Shown here one piece after another: positions 45,236-53,224 of a stretch of DNA of 64,000 nt (position 1 is the stretch's first letter; every line of letters begins with the position of its first letter). Both the position numbers and the translations under genes were made by a program. Under the pieces are notes generated by a model, which was given only the letters and a program-made list of their open reading frames with translations, was not told where the DNA came from and did no database searches. Location of the stretch: positions 4,221,524 to 4,285,523 of the forward strand of contig CP036434.1 in NCBI GenBank assembly GCA_007751475.1. The letters run 5' to 3'. The stretch is from Saltatorellus ferox. Its GTDB lineage: Bacteria > Planctomycetota > UBA1135 > GCA-002686595.

Positions 45236-46027
45236 CTATCCAGGCGTGACGGCGTCGACCATACGGTCGATGATGCCGTCCAGGCTCCACTCGTAGTTTA
45301 CGCGTGCGAGGATGAGCAGTGCGAGGATGATCGCGCTGTAGACGCTGATCGCGACCACGTTGGCGACGAAGAAGGCGGCTCCGCTACGGGCGGCCCCACG
45401 GGCCCTGCGCGAGGCCCCACGGATCCCGCGCTGGAAGGACGCCATCACGAGGTCCCGCTCCAACCGGCCCGCACGCTCGAGCAGCTTGGGGTTCGTGAGG
45501 TCTCCCCCGGACGCGGCCAGGATCTCCCGTGCGCATGCATCTGCGTCCCACTCGTTCTGCATCACGGCGCCCTGCCAGCGCTTCGTGACGCTCTTGTCCG
45601 CCAGCCCACACTCGACGAGGAGGCCAGCGGCCACCCGCTCCCAGGCTCGCTGGACGGAGGGGTCGGTCGAAAGGGTAGGCCGAGTCCCGCCGCCGGACGG
45701 AGCGCCGCGCGCCGGTTCCGGCTCCACGATCTCCTCGATCACCGGCGGAAGGTCCAGGAACCGGAACTTGACGCCCGCCCAGGCGAACTCGGTTCCGTCC
45801 TGGAGCAAGAGCTCATCGACGGATTCCCCCGACACGATGAGGGCGTCGTCCCCCTGGACGCGAACCACTTTCGGAGGGCTATCCCACACGTGAAGCTCGC
45901 CCGCAGCTCCCTCGATCCCGATATCGATTCCGCGCGCGCCCTTGGCGCCGACTCGTGTGAGTCCGGTCTGGAGGGAAACTTGCTGGGCCTTGGACCCGCG
46001 CTTGAGTTCGAGCTTGAGATTGAGCAT
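45236..46027 (-). CDS. FHA-like membrane protein
   Basis: About 263 residues from ATG 46025-46027 (upstream in-frame ATGs, up to 46108, run into the divergent gene's start). Residues 1-95 look like an FHA beta-sandwich (LTRVGAKGARGIDIGIEGAA, GELHVWDSPPKVVRVQGDDA, TEFAWAGVKFRFLD), though the phospho-Thr pocket Arg and Ser are not certain. A Pro/Glu linker and a helical domain follow, then one C-terminal membrane helix (FFVANVVAISVYSAIILALLILA). It is the first gene of the operon with the degenerate GGDEF protein, the sigma-54 activator and lpxH. Confidence 0.68.
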   Translation of the reverse strand: MLNLKLELKRGSKAQQVSLQTGLTRVGAKGARGIDIGIEGAAGELHVWDSPPKVVRVQGDDALIVSGESVDELLLQDGTEFAWAGVKFRFLDLPPVIEEIVEPEPARGAPSGGGTRPTLSTDPSVQRAWERVAAGLLVECGLADKSVTKRWQGAVMQNEWDADACAREILAASGGDLTNPKLLERAGRLERDLVMASFQRGIRGASRRARGAARSGAAFFVANVVAISVYSAIILALLILARVNYEWSLDGIIDRMVDAVTPG

Positions 46028-46106
46028 CTGGACGGCTGGGGTATTTCGTCGGCACCCGGGAGGAGAGTCGGCGTGACCGCGGTGACTATGCCAAGCTAAG
46101 GGCATC

Positions 46107-47813
46107 ATGACGACCTCCCGAACCGCCTTCGTCCTGTTCCTGGCAGCATTTGTCCCTGCAATCTCAGCGCCTGCCGCGATCGGTCAGGCCCCCGTGGACA
46201 AGGAGACCAGCCGGGTCATTCGGCTCCCCGCCGAGCAGGCGCCCCCGTTGCGGGGACCCCTGGAGCGGCTCGACGGGCGCCATCTCCACTGGGCGGCCTC
46301 CGATGTCGCGGATCCCACGCTCGGCCTCGGTCCGGTGATCCCGACGCGGATGCTGACGTCCGTCATCGAGCGCCGCGTCGATCAGGCGGGCGGTCGGGAC
46401 GCCGGGATCTCGGTCGAGCCCCTCGGCCCATTTCTCCTCCTCCGCGGCGGAGCTGCCGGGGGTCCAGGTGCGATCCAGGGCGCGGTGAAAGCTGCGAACG
46501 ACACGGTCCAGGAATTCCAGGCGATGGCGGAGGGCCTCCGCTTTCGAACGCGCGTTCGCCTCCTCAGCGGCGCTAGCGACGGGTCGCTCGACGCCGGGCC
46601 GATCGACGACGGACCGCTCACCGCCGAGGCGGCCGACAGCGTCGTCTTGATCGATGAGTCCATGGTCCTCACGTCCGGCGACCGCGGAGCGTTCGGGTCG
46701 CGCGTGCAGCGACCCGTGGTCGCCGACTTCGACGTCGAGGTGGCGGCATCCGCGTCGATCGCCGATCCGGTCAACGCCGTGGTCGAAACGGGCGAGACCG
46801 TGCACCTTTGGGCCTCGACCGTTCTCGATTCGGAAGGGCACCGGAGGCTCCACCTCCAGGGCTTGCTGGACGTCGCGAGCGAGGGTCCCTCGCGAACGTT
46901 CGATCCTGACGTCTACGAACTCGGAGAGCTGGAACAGCCGACGATCAGGTCGACCCAGGTGCTCTTCGCATCGACGGTTCTACCGGGCGAGCCACTCGTG
47001 GTCACCCTGGAGGGACTGCGGGCAGAGCAGCCTCGACGCCGACTCGAGATCACGGCCGAGGCCTTGACCGCTGGGACCCCCTCGATGGGGACCCCCTCGA
47101 ATGGGGAAGGCTCGGTCGACCCTGACGGAGCGAGTCTCGATCCATACGCCGCTCGAGTGGTCGACCTCTCGCGCGGCATGTGGCGATCCGCGCTCGCGTT
47201 CCCCCACGCCCTCGGTGGGGACTCACTACAGGTCGCGATTCCCGAAGCGCGTATGCCCGCGAGCGCTGCCCAGCTCATCACCCTGATCTTCGGCCGTGAG
47301 GCGAGTGCCCGTCCAGATCTCGGTTCGTCGGTGGTGCTGCTCCCCGGCGAGAACGAGGAACGCGACCGAGACGTGCAGGCGCTCTTCGAGAGCGTGGATC
47401 CCGTCGGTCCAGCGGCCGTCCTGACGGTCGCATCGAGCGAGGACGGGTTCCGGGCGACGCTGCCCGCAGCGCGCGGGGCGCTCCTCCGGGTGGCGCACAT
47501 CGAAGAGACCGTGCTCATCGTCGACTATGACCCGCAGATCGCGAGCGAAGCCGTACTCTCCGATCCGCGGGCCGAGTTCTCCCTCAGCGGCAGCGTCTTC
47601 GAGTGCGCTGTGGAATGGTCGCAGGAGGGCTTCAGGCTGGAGGGATTCGCTCACCGGCGCGCGATCACCGGTCTGACGGTTCGCAAGGCCGACCCGGTCG
47701 ACGTCGGCAGGATCCAGCAGCCTGTCTCGGTGACGGAGTCGAGCCGAATCGTCCTCATCGGCGGTGGATCCACGCGCGGCGCAGGTCTCGATATCACCCT
47801 GACCCAGAGGTGA
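46107..47813 (+). CDS. Secreted protein of unknown function
   Basis: A 568-residue exported protein (signal MTTSRTAFVLFLAAFVPAIS). I recognise no domain. The mature part has many beta strands with Asp/Gly turns and regular Val/Leu alternation (RPVVADFDVEVAASASIADP, VNAVVETGETVHLWAS), some of which recalls secretin or TonB-like beta domains, but no secretin signature is seen. A 15-bp repeat (gggaccccctcgatg, twice near 47073-47100) encodes GTPSMGTPSNG. It diverges from the FHA-like operon and precedes rpoN by 273 bp. Confidence 0.7.
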   Translation: MTTSRTAFVLFLAAFVPAISAPAAIGQAPVDKETSRVIRLPAEQAPPLRGPLERLDGRHLHWAASDVADPTLGLGPVIPTRMLTSVIERRVDQAGGRDAGISVEPLGPFLLLRGGAAGGPGAIQGAVKAANDTVQEFQAMAEGLRFRTRVRLLSGASDGSLDAGPIDDGPLTAEAADSVVLIDESMVLTSGDRGAFGSRVQRPVVADFDVEVAASASIADPVNAVVETGETVHLWASTVLDSEGHRRLHLQGLLDVASEGPSRTFDPDVYELGELEQPTIRSTQVLFASTVLPGEPLVVTLEGLRAEQPRRRLEITAEALTAGTPSMGTPSNGEGSVDPDGASLDPYAARVVDLSRGMWRSALAFPHALGGDSLQVAIPEARMPASAAQLITLIFGREASARPDLGSSVVLLPGENEERDRDVQALFESVDPVGPAAVLTVASSEDGFRATLPAARGALLRVAHIEETVLIVDYDPQIASEAVLSDPRAEFSLSGSVFECAVEWSQEGFRLEGFAHRRAITGLTVRKADPVDVGRIQQPVSVTESSRIVLIGGGSTRGAGLDITLTQR

Positions 47814-48062
47814 AGAGCCGACCCCGAGGTCCGAGGAGAGGCGGAACGGAGGCCGCGGGGTGAGAAGCGGATCAATGCGAGATGAAGGCCCATGGCGAGG
47901 GTCTTCGAACCACGTTCCGGGAAGAGATTTGTCCGGTGACTCTTCGCCTGGAAGGCGGTAGTCCCACCGGGATAGGCTATGGTTGGCGCTGGCGTTCCCT
48001 CACGTCACGCCACCCGCTGGAACCCAGGTCCCCTTCGCCCCGTATCCACCACTGACCGAACG

Positions 48063-48078
48063 CCTCCCTTTCGGGAGG
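48063..48078 (+). promoter_or_regulatory. Hairpin holding the rpoN ribosome-binding site
   Basis: CCTCCC (48063-48068) pairs with GGGAGG (48073-48078) across a TTTC loop. The right arm is also the Shine-Dalgarno sequence, eight bases before the TTG start at 48087. Folding would hide the ribosome-binding site, so translation could depend on unwinding, temperature or a bound protein. Confidence 0.55.
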
Positions 48079-48086
48079 ATCACTCA

Positions 48087-49772
48087 TTGAGACTCGGCCT
48101 TCACCAATCCGCCCGGATGGAGCAGCGACTGATTCAGTCGCCGCAGATGATCCAGGCCATGCAGATCCTGCAGCTTCCGCTTCTGGACCTGTCGGAGCGC
48201 ATCGACCAGGAGCTGATGGAGAATCCCTTCCTGGAAGTCGTCGAGGGCGACCGCGAGAGTGGCTCGGAGGCGGCCGAACGGACCACGGACCGGGAGAGCG
48301 GCGGCGACGCGGAAGCCGAAGGGATGCTCGACTTCTTCGAGCGCATCGATCGCGACTTCGGCGATGGGTCGCGCGGCCGAATTCAGTCGACCGGTGAGGA
48401 CAGCGATCGCAAGTACGAGGCGATGATGAACACGCCGGAGACGGCGGAGACCTTCGCTCACTCCGTCCTCGCCCAGGTCTCGGCGCTGGATCTGTCTCCG
48501 CGGGAGCAGACAGTCCTGGAGTACGTCATCTGGTCGCTGGATGAACGCGGTTATCTCACGGAGACGCCGTCCACGCTGGCGGCCGAGCTGACGCTGGAAG
48601 TGCAGCGCACGCTCCAGGCGTCCTCCGCGACGCGACCGATCGCTGCGGTAATCGCCGATGAGGACCCCTTCGAGAACGAGCTCCAGATCCTCCACGGAGA
48701 CGGGGAGGCGCTGAAGAACGGAGACGTGACTTCGGGCGCGATCGACTCGGGCGGGAATTCCGACCAGAAGGGGGCTCCACTGCATCTCGAGGAGCAGGTT
48801 CTGAGCCTGGAGGAACAGGACCTGGCCCCTGACGAGATGGTCGTCACGGAGGACGAAGTACGCGACGCACTGGAGCGATTGCGCGAGGCCGTCCATCCTG
48901 GCCTCGGCGCTCTCGATCTGCAGGAATGTCTTCTCCTGCAGCTCCCGGCGGCCGGGCTCTGGACTCCGTTGATGCGCAAACTCGTCCAGGATCACCTCGA
49001 CGACATTCGCGCCAATCGTCTGCCGCAGATCGCCAAGGCGACGGGCCAGGACATCGAGGACGTCAAGGCCTCGATCGAGCTGCTCCAGCGCCTCGACCCT
49101 GCGCCCGGATCAGGCTTCGGTGACGTCACCGCGGAAGTGATCCACCCCGAGGTGATCGTCGAGCTCGACGAGGACGAGGTCGTCGTGCGCCTGGATCGCG
49201 AGCGCACGCCCGAGCTTCGGATGGCCCCGGTCTACCAGACCCAGGATTACCGCAAGAAGCTGAAGGAGGGCTCCAAGGAAGAGCGCGACTGGGTCAAGAA
49301 GCGCCTGGAGGCCGCGAGCTGGTTCATCGACGCGCTCCTGCAGCGACAGTCTACGCTGGAGCGCATCGCCAACGCGCTCTTCCGCCGCCAGAAGCCTTTC
49401 CTGGAGCGCGGCGAGGAAGCGCTGAAGCCGCTTCGGATGCAGGAGATCGCGGACGAAGTCGGCGTTCATATCTCGACGGTTTCCCGGGCCGTCGCGGGCA
49501 AGTACGCCCAGACGCCCCGCGGGATCTTCTCGCTGAAATTCTTCTTCGTCGGCGGAACGACGAAGACCAGCGGGGAGGAGACCAGCCAGATCTCCGTGAA
49601 GGAAAGGATCAAGAAGATCGTGGCAGCCGAAGACGTGCGCAAGCCCCTTTCGGACGACGGGATCGCCAAGGCCCTCGAAGAGCAGGACGGCATCAAGATC
49701 GCCCGGAGAACGGTCACCAAGTACCGGAAGGCGCTGGAGATCCCGTCTTCGACGCAGCGACGCCAGTATTAG
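48087..49772 (+). CDS. rpoN: RNA polymerase sigma-54 factor
   Basis: A 561-residue sigma-54. The start is TTG 48087, chosen because region I begins here (RLGLHQSARMEQRL) and a strong GGAGG lies eight bases upstream. Region I is Gln/Leu-rich (LIQSPQMIQAMQILQLPLLD). The core-binding domain, the HTH (LRMQEIADEVGVHISTVSRA) and the RpoN box (ARRTVTKYRKALEIPSSTQR) are intact. The protein is about 80 residues longer than usual owing to an acidic insertion at about residues 171-250 inside the core-binding domain. It should serve the NtrC-type activator encoded at 43256-44632. Confidence 0.95.
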   Translation: MRLGLHQSARMEQRLIQSPQMIQAMQILQLPLLDLSERIDQELMENPFLEVVEGDRESGSEAAERTTDRESGGDAEAEGMLDFFERIDRDFGDGSRGRIQSTGEDSDRKYEAMMNTPETAETFAHSVLAQVSALDLSPREQTVLEYVIWSLDERGYLTETPSTLAAELTLEVQRTLQASSATRPIAAVIADEDPFENELQILHGDGEALKNGDVTSGAIDSGGNSDQKGAPLHLEEQVLSLEEQDLAPDEMVVTEDEVRDALERLREAVHPGLGALDLQECLLLQLPAAGLWTPLMRKLVQDHLDDIRANRLPQIAKATGQDIEDVKASIELLQRLDPAPGSGFGDVTAEVIHPEVIVELDEDEVVVRLDRERTPELRMAPVYQTQDYRKKLKEGSKEERDWVKKRLEAASWFIDALLQRQSTLERIANALFRRQKPFLERGEEALKPLRMQEIADEVGVHISTVSRAVAGKYAQTPRGIFSLKFFFVGGTTKTSGEETSQISVKERIKKIVAAEDVRKPLSDDGIAKALEEQDGIKIARRTVTKYRKALEIPSSTQRRQY

Positions 49773-49853
49773 GCCCGTGAGACCGCCTCTACCGTTCCGG
49801 GCCAGGGGCCTGGATTTGCGTTCTGTGGCCGGGCCATCTACCCTCTGGGCGCG

Positions 49854-50423
49854 ATGAACCTCAAGGCCACCGAACTACGCAAGGGACTCGTCCTCATCAA
49901 GGATGGACAGCTCCAGATCATCACCGAGTACAGCCACCATACGCCGGGCAACTGGCGGGCCATTATTCAGGTGAAGACCCGCAACCTGCAGACGGGTCAA
50001 AACGGATCCTTCCGTCCGGCCGCCGGGGAGCAGTTCGAGGTCGCGTACCTCGATAAGAAGAAGTGCCAGTACCTCTACCAGGAGGCGAACGGCAACTACT
50101 GCTTCATGGACGCCGAGACCTACGAGCAGTTCCAGCTCGAGAAGGAGATGGCCGAGGACAAGATGCGATTCGTTCGCGAGTCCGACGAGATCGAGGTCAC
50201 GTTCCACGAGACGACGGCGGTCTCCATCGAGCTTCCGCCCCAGGTCGTCCTCGAGATCACCGAGGCCGAGCTGGCGGTCAAGGGCAACTCTGCCACCAAC
50301 GTCAAGAAGGACGCCGTGCTGGAGACGGGCGCCCCGATCCGCGTTCCGCTGCACATCAACGCGGGCGAGAAGGTGAAGGTCAGCACCGACACGGGCGAGT
50401 TCATGGGGCGCGCGTCCGAGTGA
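49854..50423 (+). CDS. efp: Elongation factor P
   Basis: A 189-residue EF-P, which rescues ribosomes stalled on polyproline. All three beta-barrel domains are present (ELRKGLVLIKDGQ; KKKCQYLYQEANGNYCFMDA; LELPP-type VSIELPPQVVLEITEAE). The tip loop of domain I reads HHTPGNWRA: the position of E. coli Lys34 is Asn33 here, so beta-lysylation (EpmA/EpmB) cannot act as in E. coli. The loop is like that of PVC-group EF-Ps. The stop codon is the first of four tandem repeat units. No transcription terminator is evident. Confidence 0.95.
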   Translation: MNLKATELRKGLVLIKDGQLQIITEYSHHTPGNWRAIIQVKTRNLQTGQNGSFRPAAGEQFEVAYLDKKKCQYLYQEANGNYCFMDAETYEQFQLEKEMAEDKMRFVRESDEIEVTFHETTAVSIELPPQVVLEITEAELAVKGNSATNVKKDAVLETGAPIRVPLHINAGEKVKVSTDTGEFMGRASE

Positions 50424-50486
50424 CTCGGGCCTGCGAGTGACTGGGGCCTGCCAGTGACTGGGGCCTGCCAGTGACTGGGGCCTGCA
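50419..50486 (+). repeat. 17-bp tandem repeat starting at the efp stop codon
   Basis: Four copies of agtgactggggcctgcc (first copy with two changes) at 50419, 50436, 50453 and 50470. The TGA of the first copy is the efp stop. Since 17 is not a multiple of three, the following TGAs at 50438, 50455 and 50472 fall in the other two frames and back again, giving stops in all three frames. Confidence 0.92.
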
Positions 50487-50510
50487 AGTCCCCTGGACGT
50501 AGCGGGGCTG

Positions 50511-51938
50511 TCAGCGCGCAGGGTCGAATTTCCAGACGCTGATCGAGAGATCACGCGCCTCGACGAGCACCGGGAAGTGTTCGACGAGGCGACATTCTTC
50601 CTCGAGGAAGCGCTCGAAGTCGGCGCGTTCCCTGCGCGGCATCGACAGGTTGTAGCCGTTCCGCACGACGAACCACACCACGCGCTCTTCCTGAGCGAGG
50701 TAAGCGTAGGGCCGCGGGTTGTAGCGATCGAGCTGAACGACGACGTCGTGATGGCGCACGTCGACCTCCCGCCCACCGGTGAGGTAGAACTCCACGACCG
50801 GCGCGGGCGCACCGACGACCACGTCCGAGGGAGCGCGCCGCGCCGCCACGAGTTCGACCGCCTCGCGCCAGCGAGCTCGCTGCCCCTTCTCGACCGTGAA
50901 GTAGAGCACCGACTGCGAGAGCAGAGGCACGACGAGTACCAGTAGCCAGAGCGGTCGCAGCTCCCTGGAGGAGCCCTTGGTCCAGCCCATCGGCCAGCTG
51001 GCCAGGAGCGCGATCCATGGGAAAAACGCGAAGGCGTACTGGGCGCTGATGGTGGCGGCGCCCGCCGCACCAGCCAGCGCCGCCCCCCCGATCACGGGAA
51101 CGGCTGCCGCGAACAGAGCGACCCGCTCACGCCGGACCCAGGCACTCAGCACCACACCCAGCGCCAGGGCTGCCAGGGTGGGCGTCACGAACGAACCCGT
51201 CGTGAGCGCGAAGTGGGCCACGCCCGCGATCGGGTCCTCGATCGACTTCTGCGCCAGGTACTTGGCAAAAACCGACCATGCAAAGGGCGCTGCGAGCGCT
51301 CCGGGCAGAGCGAAGAGCAGGAGAGAGCGACGCGCGGAACGGCGCGCGGCAGCCGAACGGGCGGGCGGGATCAAGACTCCCGCGAGACCGATCGCCGCCG
51401 CCACGACGGCCCCCTGGAGATGAAAGAGGTGGCCGAGTCCCGCGATCCCCACGCCGAGCACCGACAGAATCCAGCGCGCCGACAGGAACCCGCGGATCGC
51501 GACCCCGCCACCGAGCAGGCCGAGGGCTTGGACCATCGTGTAGAAGCGCGCGGTCTGGGACCACTGGATCTCCCAGGCGCTGACTGCGACGACGAGCGCA
51601 GCCGTCGCTGCGCGGGTACGGCCGCTGAGTGGATGAAAGGCCCAGTAGGTGAGCGGTATGGCGGCGAAACCGAAGAGCGCCGGCGCGAGCCGGAGAGCCG
51701 TCTCCGTGGGGTCACCGCCGAGAGCCTCGACCGTCCATCGAATGAGGAGGTACCCCGCCTTGTTGTCCGCTGCGGCGATGTTGTGGGCATCTCCCCAGGT
51801 GAAGACCTCATCGAGCCACAGGCTCCAATGGCCGAGCCGCACGAAGCGAAGAAGGCCAGCCAGCAGCGCGGCGACGAGAATCCAGACGGCGACGGACCCG
51901 CGGGTGGATGGGACAGGTTCGGGTGAGTCTGAGCTCAT
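50511..51938 (-). CDS. GT-C family membrane glycosyltransferase (ArnT/PMT-like)
   Basis: A 475-residue multi-pass protein from ATG 51936-51938 (MSSDSPEP). Just after the first helix comes LGHWSLWLDEVFTWGDAHNI, in which the L-D-E pair is the catalytic motif of the PMT_2 family. About ten membrane helices follow and the last 110 residues are soluble (PRPYAYLAQEERVVWFVVRN). It is the third GT-C enzyme of the window, unlike the other two in its loops, and may act on cell-surface glycans. It converges on the efp repeat region. Confidence 0.85.
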   Translation of the reverse strand: MSSDSPEPVPSTRGSVAVWILVAALLAGLLRFVRLGHWSLWLDEVFTWGDAHNIAAADNKAGYLLIRWTVEALGGDPTETALRLAPALFGFAAIPLTYWAFHPLSGRTRAATAALVVAVSAWEIQWSQTARFYTMVQALGLLGGGVAIRGFLSARWILSVLGVGIAGLGHLFHLQGAVVAAAIGLAGVLIPPARSAAARRSARRSLLLFALPGALAAPFAWSVFAKYLAQKSIEDPIAGVAHFALTTGSFVTPTLAALALGVVLSAWVRRERVALFAAAVPVIGGAALAGAAGAATISAQYAFAFFPWIALLASWPMGWTKGSSRELRPLWLLVLVVPLLSQSVLYFTVEKGQRARWREAVELVAARRAPSDVVVGAPAPVVEFYLTGGREVDVRHHDVVVQLDRYNPRPYAYLAQEERVVWFVVRNGYNLSMPRRERADFERFLEEECRLVEHFPVLVEARDLSISVWKFDPAR

Positions 51939-52156
51939 GGACGGCCCATGGTCTCCGATTCGGACAGCGATCCAAATGCCGATGGCCCAGATCTGCCCTC
52001 CGCGGAGCAATTTTCGACCAGCTCCCGCCCAAATCTGACCGATACCACCAGGAATGGACCGCGGAGTGGCGTGCGCCCAGGCCTCGGCCCACAATACGCG
52101 GGTGTCGCGCCGAGGTGAGGCCACCGCGACGCGAGACTCCCACGACGCCCGTACTC

Positions 52157-52588
52157 ATGAGAACCCCGAGCTCGACCCCGCTGGCCACCCTGGCCCTCCT
52201 GGCGCTCGCCATTCCGATGCTGCAGAGCTGCATTTCCGGGCGGCGGCCGATCGTCCTCGACTCGACGCCGCGCGGAGCGCTGGTCATCGTAGACGGTGAG
52301 GACTCAGGGCACTCGACCCCCTGCACCATCCAGCTCTCCGACAGCGCCCGCACCTTCGAGTTCCGCCTGCCCGGGTACGCCACCGAGGAACGCTATGTGC
52401 GCGTCGGCGGTCGCCGTCGGGTGGTCTACTGGCGCGACGCCATCACGGACTACAGGACGTGGGCATTTCCCCTCTGGCTCAGCGCCGAGGACTTCTTCTT
52501 CCCGATCAAGGAAGACGGCGGAGAGATGCCCAATCGAATCCACGTGCGCCTCAAGCGCTCTCGAGAGCCTGTGGCCTTTGCCAACTGA
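52157..52588 (+). CDS. PEGA-domain lipoprotein
   Basis: A 143-residue lipoprotein with signal LALLALAIPMLQSC (lipobox LQSC). The mature N-terminus is a PEGA-type beta-hairpin domain (DSTPRGALVIVDGEDSGHST, then PCTIQLSDSARTFEFRLPGY), a small surface beta-sandwich named for its P-x-G-A motif, followed by an aromatic tail (WAFPLWLSAEDFFFPIKEDG). Function is unknown for this family. It diverges from the glycosyltransferase and precedes gmhB by 39 bp on the same strand. Confidence 0.8.
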   Translation: MRTPSSTPLATLALLALAIPMLQSCISGRRPIVLDSTPRGALVIVDGEDSGHSTPCTIQLSDSARTFEFRLPGYATEERYVRVGGRRRVVYWRDAITDYRTWAFPLWLSAEDFFFPIKEDGGEMPNRIHVRLKRSREPVAFAN

Positions 52589-52627
52589 AGCCGCGAGTCT
52601 TCCCTTCCGTCCCCGAGCGAAGAGCGC

Positions 52628-53224
52628 GTGAGTAGAGAGATCCGTCCGGCCCGTCGCGCTGTATTCTTGGATCGCGACGGCACCATCAATCGAGAGGTCG
52701 ACTACCTGTCCGACCCGGCCGATTTCGAGTTCCTTCCCGGCGCGATCGAGGCGCTCAGGGCACTCCAGGCCGCAGGCTTCGCGCTCGTGGTCGTCACCAA
52801 CCAGAGCGGGATCGCGCGCGGATTGTTCGACGAGGACACGCTGCATCGGATCCACGGCAGGATGACGGACGAGCTTTCGAAAGAGGGCGTCGAGATCGAC
52901 TGGATCGGCTACTGCCCCCACCACCACGGACTGGAATCGCCCTTGCCAGAGCTCGCCTCGTTCCAGGCCGACTGCTCTTGCCGCAAGCCGAGGCCCGGCC
53001 TGCTCCTCCTGGCCGCCGCCGATCTGGGGATCGACCTGGCTCGCTCGTTCTGCGTGGGCGACTCGCTGCGCGACCTGGAGGCGGGCGAGGAACTCCATGT
53101 CCCGGGCCTGCTCGTCCGAACGGGCAAGGGGGCGGCCCAGGAAGCGATCGCCCGCGCCGAGGGGAGAGACGTGCGCGTCGTGGATGACCTGGGCGCGGCC
53201 GCGCGCTACATTCTCGGGCTATGA
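52628..53224 (+). CDS. gmhB: D,D-heptose 1,7-bisphosphate phosphatase (GmhB-like)
   Basis: A 198-residue HAD phosphatase from GTG 52628. The catalytic D15-x-D17-G-T is in VFLDRDGTINREVDYLSDP, VVVTNQSGIARG supplies motif II and the CRKPRPGLLL Lys motif III. A zinc-binding loop, C96-P-H98 and C116-S-C118, is the hallmark of GmhB. It removes the C7 phosphate of the heptose bisphosphate in LPS core precursor synthesis. Its stop overlaps the purQ start by four bases. A histidinol phosphatase role is less likely given the zinc loop. Confidence 0.88.
   Translation: MSREIRPARRAVFLDRDGTINREVDYLSDPADFEFLPGAIEALRALQAAGFALVVVTNQSGIARGLFDEDTLHRIHGRMTDELSKEGVEIDWIGYCPHHHGLESPLPELASFQADCSCRKPRPGLLLLAAADLGIDLARSFCVGDSLRDLEAGEELHVPGLLVRTGKGAAQEAIARAEGRDVRVVDDLGAAARYILGL

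Noticed and set aside
49804..49820. Sigma-54 promoter (GG-N10-GC) before efp
   Set aside because: Only the GG and TTGC match; the C-A-C part is absent and efp is normally a housekeeping gene, so chance in GC-rich DNA is likelier.
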